This document shows, piece by piece, positions 26,656 through 36,846 of a DNA stretch of 64,000 nt (within the stretch, counting starts at the first letter, position 1; each line of letters starts with the position of its first letter). The notes below the pieces were generated by a model that ran no database searches, was not told the DNA's origin, and saw nothing but the letters and a program-made list of their open reading frames with translations. Where the stretch lies: contig OZ241340.1 of NCBI GenBank assembly GCA_965199975.1, positions 372,001 to 436,000 on the forward strand. Direction: 5' to 3'. The stretch comes from JASLDZ01 sp965199975. GTDB taxonomy: Bacteria > Pseudomonadota > Alphaproteobacteria > Caulobacterales > Caulobacteraceae. A program made the translations under genes and the position numbers.

Positions 26656-26695
26656 CGGCCGCTTGCTAGAGCAGAGCCAACGGCCGGTAATGGCG
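26656..26695 (+). repeat. Dispersed ~42-bp intergenic repeat, divergent copy
   Basis: It matches in GGCCGCTTGCTAGAGC and GGTAATGGCGC. It is weaker than the other copies. Confidence 0.4.
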
Positions 26696-26777
26696 CTTCG
26701 CGGCCATGCTGCCTCGCCGGTGGTCCCGGGCCAACATGCGAACGTTCCAAACAACCGCTACATGTGGGAAGCAGAAG

Positions 26778-27080
26778 TTAGTCCAGCACGCCTTCGACAG
26801 CCTGACGGTGACGATCGAACTCTCGATTTAGCGAAACGCGCTGTTTCTCATCTTCGCGCCAGATGCCCCAATCCGATAGACCGCGCGGGAACGAGTTCAC
26901 CATCTTCCACTCACGTGCTGCACCCTCCAGTCGGCTGGAAGCGTCTAAGGTCTGGTCTGTCAGTTCCGCCAGCACGCCTTCGATGGTTCGTGCCAACATG
27001 TGCTGACGCTCGCTCAGCAACGTCACCCAAATCTCTCGCAGGTGGCTTTCCGCGCATGCAATTCTGCTCGAATTATTCAT
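26778..27080 (-). CDS. Small hypothetical helical protein
   Basis: A 100-residue reading frame from ATG 27080 (MNNSSRIACAESHLREIW) with helical segments (LLSERQHMLARTIEGVLAELT and VSLNREFDRHRQAVEGVL). No ribosome-binding site is evident and no family is recognised. Overlapping frames on the plus strand look less protein-like. Treat as doubtful. Confidence 0.35.
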   Translation of the reverse strand: MNNSSRIACAESHLREIWVTLLSERQHMLARTIEGVLAELTDQTLDASSRLEGAAREWKMVNSFPRGLSDWGIWREDEKQRVSLNREFDRHRQAVEGVLD

Positions 27081-27240
27081 TTGAGGAGCTTGCTTGGGCC
27101 TAGCCCTTTCCACAAGCAGAACTTCTGGGTGTCCGAGATGGGTGGTGAGCTGAACCGATGACGAGTGGAGCCGTCTTGTTGCCTGGCGAGCATGACGCCA
27201 CTAATGCCGAAAATGGGTCCAGGTGCACAGGAGGGGGACA

Positions 27241-27822
27241 GTGTCGGCCAACCGCAAAAATTTAATCATATCGGCGCTCGCGGCTTTAACAGCGGGAGTC
27301 ATCCTCGGCGCAATCGGCTTTGGGGTTTTGCAAGTCGGCCTCGTAGGTGGTGTCGTTTTTGTCCTGACCAATCTTGGCTTGAAGAATGGCCTCGGCCGTC
27401 AGTCGGTAATGAAGGGGGGCTTCGAGGAGCGGCAAACTGCGCTGCACGCGCCCGTCAGTGAGGGTCAATCATCGCTCATCGTGTTCCGCGATGGTGGACG
27501 ACCGAACCTTGGGATAGACGTCGCGATCGACGGCAATGCGCTCGCTAGATTGAATGGGGGATGCTTCAGTCAGATCAGCCTGAACCCCGGAACGTACTCC
27601 GTGAATGCGACCTTTTCGCAGGGGATACTCGGAGCTATTCCACTTAGCCAAATAGCTATCGAGCTGACTAACGGCGAAACCGTTGCCATCGCGGTCTCGC
27701 TTCCGGCATCAATCACCGTCAAGGCTGTCGATCTCCAAAAGGCGCCGTTTGAGCAGCCACTGATCAGCCGACTAGAAGCCATGAGCCTGGTGGTTCCACA
27801 GACTGCCAGTCGCAAGGTCTGA
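27241..27822 (+). CDS. Hypothetical membrane-anchored protein
   Basis: A 193-residue protein starting at a GTG six bases after a strong AGGAGG. The N-terminus has a Gly/Ala-rich hydrophobic hairpin (LIISALAALTAGVILGAIGFGVLQVGLVGGVVFVLTNLGL). A hydrophilic domain of about 130 residues follows, with beta-rich PEGA-like character (SLIVFRDGGRPNLGIDVAIDGNALARL...LNPGTYSVNATF), suggesting a surface or periplasmic domain on a membrane anchor. GC is noticeably lower than in its neighbours, in keeping with acquisition in the IS6-bounded segment. No function is assigned. Confidence 0.65.
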   Translation: MSANRKNLIISALAALTAGVILGAIGFGVLQVGLVGGVVFVLTNLGLKNGLGRQSVMKGGFEERQTALHAPVSEGQSSLIVFRDGGRPNLGIDVAIDGNALARLNGGCFSQISLNPGTYSVNATFSQGILGAIPLSQIAIELTNGETVAIAVSLPASITVKAVDLQKAPFEQPLISRLEAMSLVVPQTASRKV

Positions 27823-27957
27823 AGCGGGTCGGCAGCGGTCGCGAGCCTCCTCGTCGCGAAGGCGACATTGGCGGCCCGCGCCGCCGCCGGGTCCCGCTAG
27901 CGGACTTTCGAACGACGGCTGAGGGTGGAAGCCCGCCTTGTATCCATTCGAGATGCC

Positions 27958-28782
27958 GGTGATGTCAGACTAATGGGCGGGTAGGGATGACGCCTGAGGG
28001 TGGCTCATGCCTGCGCGCCCGCCACCCTCCCCGTCTCGCAGCTTCAACTCCTCGCCGAGGTGGTTCGGCTCGTGGTGATGTTGTGCGTGCGCTACCCGCT
28101 GGCGCTGCGAAACGTGGAGGACCTGCTAGCCGAGCGGGGCATCGACGTCAGCTACGCGACGGTGCGGTTCTGGTGGAACCGCTTTGGACCGATATTCGCC
28201 GCCGAAATCCGTAGGAAGCCGGTCGACCGGATGCGGGCCTACACCCACTGTCGCTGGCATTTCGACGAGGTCTACGTGCGCATCAACGGCGTGCAGCACT
28301 ACCTCTGGCGGGCCGTCGACCATGAGGGCGAAGTGCTGAAGTCCTCGTCACCAAGGAGCGGGACGAGGCGGCCGCGCTCGAGTTCATCAAGAAGGCGCTG
28401 AAGCGCCACGGGTCGGCCAAGGTGATCACCACCGATGGGCTGCGCTCCTACCGCGCCGCCATGCGCGAGCTGGGGAATGGCGAGAAGCGCCAGGTGGGCC
28501 GCTGGGACAACAACCGGGCGGAGAACTCCCACCAGCCGTTCCGACGACGAGAGCGCGCCATGCTGCGCTTCAGGAGGATGAAGACGCTGCAGCGGTTCGC
28601 TTCCGTCCACGCCTCCTTCCACAACCACTTCAACCAGGAACGCCACCTCACCAGCCGAGAGACCTACAAGGCCAACCGCTCAGCTGCACTGGCTGCGTGG
28701 CGGACCCTCGCGACCGAGTCTCGGCCGGGTCGGGGGGAGCTGCATCTCAGCGGAGACAAGTTGCCGTTGGACTGACAGCACC
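27958..28782 (+). mobile_element. IS6-family insertion sequence, decayed (copy 2)
   Basis: An 825-bp element. The right end TTGGACTGACAGCACC is identical to that of copy 1. The left end GGTGATGTCAGACTAA is degenerate (13 of 16 matches to the complement of the right end). It has the same orientation as copy 1, so the two bracket 8 kb like a pseudo-compound transposon. No flanking duplication is seen. Confidence 0.8.
28000..28740 (+). pseudogene. IS6-family transposase pseudogene (copy 2)
   Basis: The first frame holds LLAEVVRLVVMLCVRYPLALRNVEDLL, the first catalytic block CRWHFDEVYVRING and YLWRAVDHEGEVLKS. A single-base loss near 28344 (where copy 1 reads SFVSKERDEAAA) shifts the frame. The rest follows in another frame: ITTDGLRSYRAAMREL and NNRAENSHQPFRRRERAM to WRTLA. 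The extreme N-terminus also looks shifted (MAHACAPATLPVS). The DDE residues are all still encoded, but not in one frame. Confidence 0.82.
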
Positions 28783-28832
28783 ACCTGGTCGGTTCCTCCG
28801 CCCCGACAGCACTCCACAGCTCGCTCGTTGGA

Positions 28833-30536
28833 TCAGTAAAGCGTGCGAAAGGCGAAGATCAGTCGCCAGTCGCCGGCTGCGCCCGGCACGTCCGGCGTCT
28901 GCAAGGCGCGGGCGCCCTCCAGGTCGAAGACTGCGCGCTTGGCGACGGACAGGCGCACGCCCACACCCGTCGATGACAGGTCGTAGGTGCGGCCCGGCAG
29001 CGACAGCTGCGGGCGCGAGCGCAGGCGCACGCGGCCGCCGTCGATGAAGCCATAGAGCTCGGCGCTGTTCAGGAACGGCCCCGGCGTCTTGAAGGTGCGC
29101 CCCACCTCCGCCGAGCCGGCCGCCCCCTCGTCGCCTGTCACAAGCGCCGCGGGAAAGGCGCGGCCGAAGTCGTCGCCGCCCAACGCCAGCTGCTCGGAGG
29201 CGGGCAGGAGGTCGGAGCTGTACTGCGCGGTGGCGTGCAAGCGCACCGCCCAGCGCCCGAAGGTGCGCTCCACCCGCGCCTGGGCAGAGAGCTTGGTGAA
29301 GTTCAACGCATCGTAGCCGGGCGCCAGCACGCGAGCTCCCAGGGCGTCCAGCCCATGGCTGACGGCGCCCGAGCCGGAGAGGGTCGTGGGCCCTTTGCTT
29401 CCCGCAAACGCCAGTGCGCCGCGGAGCACCCGCGTGCGCTCGTCGGTCAGCGTCTGACCGAGAAGGGCGTTGCTGCTGTTGAGCCCGTCCAGCGAAAGGG
29501 TGCCGGTCAAGGTGCGGTTGGGGGCCAGCCAGATCGGGTCGGCCATCGAGAGGGACGCCACCTCCGCCTCGCCCTGCACGCGGCTGCCCCGCGGCCGGGT
29601 GCGCAGGTAGGCTAGCGCGCCGGTGAACGTCAGCCCGTCGTCGCCCAGCGCCTCGGTGTGGCTGAGCCCGTAGTACTGGAAACGCGCCACGTCGGTGGGC
29701 GTGGCGAAGGTCAGCACCGTGCGCTCGCCCTGGCGCAGCAGGGCGTTGAGCGTGAGGTCGGCCTCCAGCTGGGTGCGTCCCAGAAGATTCTGGCCGCGAT
29801 CGTTGATCCCCAGCCCCAGCTCGGCGCGCTTCTGCGTCACGCCCAGGCTGAGCTCCACCTCACCCGTGCGGCGGCCCGGCAGGAACTGCGCGTCGACCTT
29901 CACGCCCGGCAGGGCGCCGATCAGCAGCATCACCCGCTGCAGGTGCGAGCGCTTGAGCGGCCGGTCACGGGTAAGCCGCTGGGCGTAGGCGCGCACCAGC
30001 CGCTGGGCGGAGGCGCGGACCGGCCCGTGCACCGCCACGCCCGCAACGCGCCCCTCGATCGCCACCAGGCGGACCACGCCGCCGGCGAAGGTCTGCTGGG
30101 GCAGGGCGATGGTGTAGAGCGCCACGTCGGTCCCGGCGTAGACCTTGGCCACCGCCTCGGGCAGGGCGTCGATGGACTTGACGTCCACCAAGCGGCCGAT
30201 GAACGGCCGGGTGGCGTCGCCGACCCGCGCCGGCGCGACGCTGGCGCCCTCCACCCGGACCTCGTGGATCACGAAGGGCGCGAAGGCCTGCACCGGGGCC
30301 GCGGCCCGGCCGCCGCCGATCGGCGCGGCCGCCTTGGGGGGCAGGATGGCCGGCGCGCGGTCGGCGCGGTTGCGCTCGACGATGAGCCCCGCCCCGCCGG
30401 GCGCCGCCGCCCCCGAAACCGCCTGGCCCTGGGCGACGCCGCCCTGGGCCAGCGCCCCGGCCGCGTGCCCGATCCCAGGGGCGAAGAGGGCCGCCGAAGC
30501 GGCGACCCTCGCGATCCAGGCGATCCGGCTGGCCAC
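28833..30536 (-). CDS. ShlB/FhaC/HecB-type two-partner secretion transporter (TpsB)
   Basis: A 567-residue outer-membrane protein of the Omp85 superfamily. The GTG at 30536 follows GAGGGGG and gives a signal peptide. A linker precedes POTRA-type domains (VIHEVRVEGASVAPARVGDATRPFIGRLVD...; second: LVAIEGRVAGVAVHGPV). The 16-strand barrel ends in an aromatic residue (LIFAFRTLY), and ELYGFIDGGRVRLR resembles the conserved late-barrel motif. It should secrete a large TPS exoprotein. No haemagglutinin-type passenger is nearby; the only adjacent gene is the repeat protein 29 bp upstream on the same strand, which makes it a candidate substrate. Confidence 0.85.
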   Translation of the reverse strand: MASRIAWIARVAASAALFAPGIGHAAGALAQGGVAQGQAVSGAAAPGGAGLIVERNRADRAPAILPPKAAAPIGGGRAAAPVQAFAPFVIHEVRVEGASVAPARVGDATRPFIGRLVDVKSIDALPEAVAKVYAGTDVALYTIALPQQTFAGGVVRLVAIEGRVAGVAVHGPVRASAQRLVRAYAQRLTRDRPLKRSHLQRVMLLIGALPGVKVDAQFLPGRRTGEVELSLGVTQKRAELGLGINDRGQNLLGRTQLEADLTLNALLRQGERTVLTFATPTDVARFQYYGLSHTEALGDDGLTFTGALAYLRTRPRGSRVQGEAEVASLSMADPIWLAPNRTLTGTLSLDGLNSSNALLGQTLTDERTRVLRGALAFAGSKGPTTLSGSGAVSHGLDALGARVLAPGYDALNFTKLSAQARVERTFGRWAVRLHATAQYSSDLLPASEQLALGGDDFGRAFPAALVTGDEGAAGSAEVGRTFKTPGPFLNSAELYGFIDGGRVRLRSRPQLSLPGRTYDLSSTGVGVRLSVAKRAVFDLEGARALQTPDVPGAAGDWRLIFAFRTLY

Positions 30537-30565
30537 GCTGCCGCCCCCTCGCACGGTGGCCGCGC

Positions 30566-31228
30566 TCAATGGTGACCGCCGAGCAGGCCGCCCGCCGCCG
30601 CTCCGCCCGCAGGCGTGCTCACCGCCGCGCCGCCGCCGAGGATGGCGACCACCGGCGGCGCCTTGGCCCCGCCGCTCAACGGCGTGACGACGGCGCCGAG
30701 CGTGGTCACCACCGGGGCGACCACGGGCGCCACGACCGACGTCACCGACGGGAGCGCCGTCGCCCCGCCGCCAGCCAGGGCGGTGGTGACCGGCGCCGTC
30801 ACCGGGACCAGCACCGGCGCCGTGGTGGCGAGCACGGTCGTGACGGGGGCCACCACCGGGGCCACCACCGGGGCCACCAGCGGAGCCACCGGCGCGACCA
30901 CCGGAGCCACGACCGGGACGACCACTGGCGTCACCCCGCCGAGGGCCGAGCCGGTCACCGTGGCGATGGTCGTCACCGCGGAGCCGGCGGTCGAAGGGGC
31001 GCCGCCTGCGAGCGCGCCCGTCACCGCCGTCGTCAACGGGGCGACCACCGGCGAGGTCTGCCCGAGCGCCGTCGTAATCGGCGCGACCACAGGCGTCAGG
31101 ACGGGCGCGACGGCCGTGGTGACCGGGGCGACCGCCGGCGCGAGCCCGGTTACCGCCGATCCCACGGTGGTGGCCACGGTGGTCAGCGCGGTCCCCGCCG
31201 CGCCACCCACGGCTGGCCTGTGCAGCAC
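30566..31228 (-). CDS. Low-complexity Val/Pro/Thr/Ala repeat protein, probably N-terminally truncated
   Basis: A 220-residue protein made of degenerate repeats of the form APVVAPVVAPV, TTALTG and VVPVTAPVTTAL, ending GGLLGGHH. It begins at a GTG (31228) with no ribosome-binding site or signal peptide, and a stop lies four codons upstream, so the original 5' end is probably lost. Composition resembles secreted surface repeat proteins of Caulobacterales. It is 29 bp upstream of the TpsB gene, so the pair may form a secretion unit, yet no TPS secretion domain is visible. Other frames across this GC-rich repeat are also open, so the frame choice is an inference. Confidence 0.55.
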   Translation of the reverse strand: MLHRPAVGGAAGTALTTVATTVGSAVTGLAPAVAPVTTAVAPVLTPVVAPITTALGQTSPVVAPLTTAVTGALAGGAPSTAGSAVTTIATVTGSALGGVTPVVVPVVAPVVAPVAPLVAPVVAPVVAPVTTVLATTAPVLVPVTAPVTTALAGGGATALPSVTSVVAPVVAPVVTTLGAVVTPLSGGAKAPPVVAILGGGAAVSTPAGGAAAGGLLGGHH

Positions 31229-31667
31229 ATGCCTTGCACGTCACCTGCCAACGCCGCCTTTGCTGCTCTGGCCCTCCATCAGCTCTTCTGGGAGGGCACC
31301 ATCGATCACTGTCAGCGCAAGCGTACCGAAAGGCGCTTTTGAGCAGGGGTTAACCTCTGCGCAGGTACTTAAGCGTGCCGCGCGCCGTCCCAGCTCCCGC
31401 TCTGCCTCGGATTGCGCCTACAGCAGCCTTCAAGGTGGAGGCGAGCAGAGGCGAAGCCAGCTCCGGTACATCTGGGCTGACAATGCCGTGTCGCGCGATC
31501 AACCGCCACGTCTAGCCGCTCCGCCTGGGGTCGTAAGCCAAGGCGGAGCCGCGCCCGCTTACGAGGTGGTGGGCGCACAGCCGACCGCACTCGCCTTGCA
31601 GTCGGCCGCTCATGGCGCAGCCAGCCGCAGCATTCTTGAGAGCATCTGTCAGGCTAATCCAGGCGGA
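31229..31667. other. Intergenic, no gene recognised
   Basis: About 440 bp without a supported gene. It includes a segment at about 31390-31425 resembling one at about 42728-42764 (shared CTCTGCCT...ATTGCGCC), possibly a second repeat family. Confidence 0.35.
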
Positions 31668-31940
31668 TCAGGCTGATCGCGCGCGGGCGCGGTCAAGGAG
31701 AGCCTCGTCCTTGGCGATCAGCGCCGCGAACGATGGGCGCGCGTGGATCGCCTCCAGATAGGCCGTCAGGCGTGGGTAGACGGCCGGGTCGACCGGCGAA
31801 TGTGCGTGTCGCAGGTTTACGAAGGGACTGGCGACGGCGATGTCCGCCACGGTGAAGCCGTCCCCGACGAGGAAACCGCCAGCGCCGCCGCGATGCGCAC
31901 CTTCCTGGCTCTCATCGATCGAGGTGTCATCGGCGCCCAA
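31668..31940 (-). pseudogene. Glutathione S-transferase C-terminal fragment
   Basis: About 90 codons encode the end of a GST: GGFLVGDGFTVADIAVASPFVNLRHAHSPVDP and YPRLTAYLEAIHARPSFAALIAKDEALL. The N-terminal thioredoxin-fold domain is absent, and the upstream segment is interrupted by stops and frame changes. Intact GSTs are about 200 residues. It is a decayed gene remnant. Confidence 0.75.
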
Positions 31941-32027
31941 GCGCGCTTGCAGGCGCGCCTATGCTTCATCGTAGCTAGAGCTGTGCAGCGACATCGAGCT
32001 TGCCAGCCATCGCCTAGCGGCCGCTTT

Positions 32028-33071
32028 TCAATGCATCTCCGCAGCCAGCTTCGCCACGAGTTCGGCCGCGGGCATGGAGCGGCTCAAAGGCGCGCCCTGG
32101 CCCGCCCATTGTGCGCCGAAGCCCGCCTCGCCCGCTGCCGTGGCGGCGGCGTTCAGCGCCTTCCCGGCGTCATAAGCGACGGGATAGGCGGGCGGAGAGG
32201 CCTGCACGTGCGCCGCCCATCCGGTGAAGCGGTTGCCCAGGCAGCGCGCAGGCCGTCCGGAAATCGCCGCGGTCATGACCGTGTGGTGCGCTCCCGGTCC
32301 GTTCAGTGCTGCGCGATAGGCGTCGTCAGCCCCGCTTTCGGGGCAGGCGACGAAGGCTGTTCCGAGCTGAGCGGCCACCGCACCCAGGTCCAGCGCAGCG
32401 CGCACGCCCCGCCCGTCCATGATTCCGCCAGCCGCGATCACCGGCAGACCGGAGCGCACCACCAGGAGCCGGGTCAGCGCAGCCACGCCGATCTGGTCGT
32501 CGGCGGCCTGTGGGTCGAACACGCCTCGGTGCCCGCCGGCCTCCCAACCCTGAGCCACTACCGCGTCCATCCCGGCTTCACGGCACGCGAGCGCCTCCGC
32601 CAGACTCGTCGCAGATGCCAAAAGAACGCAGCTCGCCGCCTTCAAGGCCGCCACCGTCTCCGTGTCCGGAAGGCCGAAATGGAAGCTGACCACCGGCGGG
32701 GCTTCGCTCACGAGCATCGTGCGCATCTCGTCGTCTTCGACGAAGCTCCGGTAGATTGCCTGCAACCGCGGCGGCGGCTCGGCGTGAAATCGATGGAACT
32801 CGGGCGCAAGTGCGTCCAGCCAGGCGGTCTCCCGCGCCGCGTCAGGTTCAGCTCGCTGGTGCACGAAGACGTTGACGTTGAACTGCCTGGAGCTGAGCGC
32901 GCGGACATCTTGGATCATCCTTCTTGCGTCGCCAGCGCCGGCGGCGCCCAAGCCCAGTGAGCCGAGGGCGCCGGCGGTGGAGACGGCGGCCGCAAGCTGC
33001 GGCGTGGAGACGCCCGCCATCGGCGCCTGGATGATGGGCGCCGTCATGCGGAGGCGTTGGAGAAGACTCAT
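32028..33071 (-). CDS. Nitronate monooxygenase (2-nitropropane dioxygenase family)
   Basis: A 347-residue FMN-dependent TIM-barrel enzyme. Diagnostic features are IIQAPMAGVSTPQLAAAVSTAGALGSLGLG at the N-terminus, VVSFHFGLP, the flavin-binding VVAQGWEAGGHRG with catalytic-type His, PVIAAGGIMDGRGVRAAL, and AQLGTAFVACPESGA. Members oxidise nitronates such as propionate-3-nitronate, though some are misassigned oxidoreductases. Length is typical. It reads on the minus strand alone, with a copy of the dispersed repeat about 90 bp upstream. Confidence 0.9.
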   Translation of the reverse strand: MSLLQRLRMTAPIIQAPMAGVSTPQLAAAVSTAGALGSLGLGAAGAGDARRMIQDVRALSSRQFNVNVFVHQRAEPDAARETAWLDALAPEFHRFHAEPPPRLQAIYRSFVEDDEMRTMLVSEAPPVVSFHFGLPDTETVAALKAASCVLLASATSLAEALACREAGMDAVVAQGWEAGGHRGVFDPQAADDQIGVAALTRLLVVRSGLPVIAAGGIMDGRGVRAALDLGAVAAQLGTAFVACPESGADDAYRAALNGPGAHHTVMTAAISGRPARCLGNRFTGWAAHVQASPPAYPVAYDAGKALNAAATAAGEAGFGAQWAGQGAPLSRSMPAAELVAKLAAEMH

Positions 33072-33159
33072 GGCGCTTTAACGCCGTCAGCCGCAGCGGC
33101 CGCAAGGGTTCGGGATGCAAGCCGGCGTTGCGCTAGCCAGCTCGCCAGCGCGACGCCCG

Positions 33160-33202
33160 AACGTCGCCTTTCTGGAGCGATCGCAAGGTCCGCTGATGGC
33201 GC
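33160..33202 (+). repeat. Dispersed ~42-bp intergenic repeat, copy 4
   Basis: It contains ACGTCGCCTTTCTGGAGC and ends GTCCGCTGATGGCGC. It is very close to copy 2. Confidence 0.6.
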
Positions 33203-33237
33203 TTACCAGACCGAGGCAGGTCGGCTGATTGTCTTCA

Positions 33238-34221
33238 TTACGTTGGCTTGAGCCGGCAGACGGGCACATTGTCTTTGCGCATGCGTTCGGCGACGCGGCG
33301 GATCGTGACGGCCGTAGCGAGGGGTTGAGTGACCGGGAGCATGTGGCCGCCGGAGACGATCTCCACGTGCGCACCGGGGATGAGGTCGCGCAGCGCCGCT
33401 CCGTTCTCCTCGGCGTCGAGCACCTGGTCCTCGCGGCCAAACAGCACGCCGACCGGGATGCGGAGGTCGCCGTGGCGCGCACGCAGGTGCTCCAGGTCGT
33501 CGGACGCCGCCATGAGGTCGGTCGAGGCAGAAATGAAGCTGCGTGGGCGCAGGCTGAGCAGCCCGCCTCCCCGAGTGGCGTAATCAGCCGGGACGCGCTC
33601 GGGCGCGAAGACCTGCCGCACGGTGGCGCGGCCCCGCGCCATGGCCAGCGGCGTCGCAAGCGTCCAGGCGAGGAGATGGCGGAACCACGGCGACCTGACC
33701 GCCAGCGCGCGGAACACCGGCGGGGGCGAGGCCTGGGCCTGCGTAAGAGGCGCAACGAGCGCGAGCCCGCCGACCCGCTCGGGATGGTCCAGCGCCAGCG
33801 CCAGGGCGATGGCGCCGCCCAGGGAGTGGCCGACCACCAGCGGGCGACCGAGCCTCTGCGCCTCGATGAAGTCGGCGAAGGCGCGCGCCTGCGCCCGTAC
33901 ACCCGCGCCCGCGCCACGCGCGCGGGTGGAGTGGCCCGCGCCGGGCCGCTCCACCACGAACACGCGGAAGTCGCCGCTCAGCTGCTCCACCAGCGAATGG
34001 GTGAAGTTGCCCGCCTGTCCACCCAGGCCGTGGATCAGCACAACGGGCGGCCCGGCCCCGGCCTCCAGCCAGTGCAGCCGCCCGCCCGAGGTCTGCAGGA
34101 AGCGGCCGCGGGGCGGCAGAGCGCGCTCCACCCGCCGTGCGGTCAGGGCGGCGAAGCCCGCCAGACCCGCGCCCGCCGCCGCGCAGAGGCCGCCGGCCAC
34201 GATCCAGGGCCACTGCTTCAT
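33238..34221 (-). CDS. Alpha/beta hydrolase with N-terminal membrane anchor
   Basis: A 327-residue hydrolase. An N-terminal hydrophobic helix (WIVAGGLCAAAGAGLAGFAAL) acts as signal-anchor. The fold then shows VVLIHGLGGQAGNF (oxyanion region), VVERPGAGHS, the nucleophile elbow VVGHSLGG and a C-terminal SGGHMLPVTQP with the catalytic His. The acid is probably in GREDQVLD. Its ATG overlaps the upstream SDR stop (ATGA), placing it last in the monooxygenase-SDR-hydrolase operon. An esterase acting on esters or lactones made by the monooxygenase is plausible. Confidence 0.88.
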   Translation of the reverse strand: MKQWPWIVAGGLCAAAGAGLAGFAALTARRVERALPPRGRFLQTSGGRLHWLEAGAGPPVVLIHGLGGQAGNFTHSLVEQLSGDFRVFVVERPGAGHSTRARGAGAGVRAQARAFADFIEAQRLGRPLVVGHSLGGAIALALALDHPERVGGLALVAPLTQAQASPPPVFRALAVRSPWFRHLLAWTLATPLAMARGRATVRQVFAPERVPADYATRGGGLLSLRPRSFISASTDLMAASDDLEHLRARHGDLRIPVGVLFGREDQVLDAEENGAALRDLIPGAHVEIVSGGHMLPVTQPLATAVTIRRVAERMRKDNVPVCRLKPT

Positions 34222-35042
34222 CGCTTCGCGCTCCGTTCCAGCACGCCCAGATAGCCGACCGGCGAGAACCGCTCCACCAGCGCGAGGAGCTTCGCGTCGC
34301 GGCCCACCAGCACGCGCGGCCTGCGCCGCTCGACGCCCGCCACGATGATCTCGCCGGCGCGCGCGGGATCCATCCTCAGCAGGGCCGCGGCGGTCCTGCG
34401 CCCCCGCTCCGCTTCCTCGGGCGAGATCGCCGCCGCCAGCCGGGCGCTCCTGGCGATGGCGGTGGCCACGCCGCCGGGGTGGACCACCGTCACCCCCACG
34501 CAGCTTCCCCTCAGCTCGCGCCGCAGCGCCTCGGAGAAGCCGCGCACGGCGAACTTGCTGGCGGCGTAGGCGCTTTGCCCGGCTGGGGCGACCAGCCCGT
34601 AGACGCTGGACACGTTGACCAGGCGCGCCTCGGCGCTGCGCCGCAGCAGTGGCAGGAAGGCGCGTGTCATGCGCACCACGCCGAAGAAGTTGATGGCGAA
34701 CAGCCAGTCGAAGTCCGCCTCGCTCACCTGCTCGAAGGCGCCGCCCAGCGCCACGCCGGCGTTGTTCACCAGCACGTCCAGGCCGCCGTGTTCGCGCGCG
34801 ACCACCGCGGGGAAGGCGGCCACGGCCGCGCGATCAGCCACGTCCAGGAGGTGGTGGCTGGCGCGTGCGTCCAGCGCCTCCACCTGGCGGGCGGTCTCCT
34901 CGAGGCCGGCGGCCTCGATATCCGTCAGGACGAGGCGTGCGCCGCGTCGCGCGAGGGCAAGGGCGATACCGCGCCCGATGCCGCCCGCAGCCCCGGTCAC
35001 CAGAGCCGTGCGATCGCTCAAATCCATTCGGTGCGCGGCCAT
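34218..35042 (-). CDS. Short-chain dehydrogenase/reductase
   Basis: A 274-residue classical SDR. The cofactor motif is TGAAGGIGRG (TGxxxGxG), an acidic residue after beta-2 (VLTDIEAA) favours NAD(H), NNAGVALGG follows, and the catalytic triad is VSSVYG with YAASK. The ATG at 35042 overlaps the stop of the flavin monooxygenase gene, so the frame extending upstream is not used. It lies in an operon with the monooxygenase and the hydrolase. This set resembles the mycobacterial mymA gene arrangement (monooxygenase, lipase, SDR), which suggests oxidation of an alcohol or ketone intermediate, perhaps lipid-derived. Confidence 0.9.
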   Translation of the reverse strand: MAAHRMDLSDRTALVTGAAGGIGRGIALALARRGARLVLTDIEAAGLEETARQVEALDARASHHLLDVADRAAVAAFPAVVAREHGGLDVLVNNAGVALGGAFEQVSEADFDWLFAINFFGVVRMTRAFLPLLRRSAEARLVNVSSVYGLVAPAGQSAYAASKFAVRGFSEALRRELRGSCVGVTVVHPGGVATAIARSARLAAAISPEEAERGRRTAAALLRMDPARAGEIIVAGVERRRPRVLVGRDAKLLALVERFSPVGYLGVLERSAKR

Positions 35043-35044
35043 GC

Positions 35045-36556
<1,512 letters not shown>

Positions 36557-36604
36557 ACCCGCTTCATCGGCGTGCCGCTAAGGCGCCGCTTTCCCAGCTC
36601 CGGA

Positions 36605-36646
36605 GGTCCGCTATCTGGAGTTCAGCCAGAGGCAGCTCGTGGCGCT
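36605..36646 (+). repeat. Dispersed ~42-bp intergenic repeat, copy 5
   Basis: It begins GGTCCGCTATCTGGAG and ends CAGCTCGTGGCGC. Moderately diverged. Confidence 0.45.
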
Positions 36647-36846
36647 ACGCCGCGGCGCCTTTTTCATTCGTTATGGCGCCGGCCGGATAGGTGACCACAA
36701 CCAGCCGCTTCCAGCCCGGCTTACCTTCGCGACGCGGGCGCCGTCCACGGATGACAACCTCTTCCTGGGATTTCGATTGGAAGTAAACAGCTACGCCGCC
36801 ATGTCTTATTGGCCGGTCAATTAGAGAGTTCTAGTTACCGATTGCA

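Noticed and set aside
30566..31228. CRISPR-like periodic repeat
   Set aside because: The periodicity is short, degenerate and codon-phased (coding for APV/TTA units), with no constant repeat and unique spacers.
28833..31244. A single 803-codon open frame across the TpsB gene and the repeat region
   Set aside because: The upstream half reads as a His/Arg/Gly-rich shadow of the repeat DNA. A GTG with a good ribosome-binding site at 30536 and a signal peptide mark the real TpsB start.
30615..31676. Plus-strand Thr/Gly/Ala repeat frame over the Val/Pro repeat gene
   Set aside because: A repeat with few stops is open in several frames. The minus-strand frame is preferred because it is co-directional with and close to the TpsB gene, but this is not certain.
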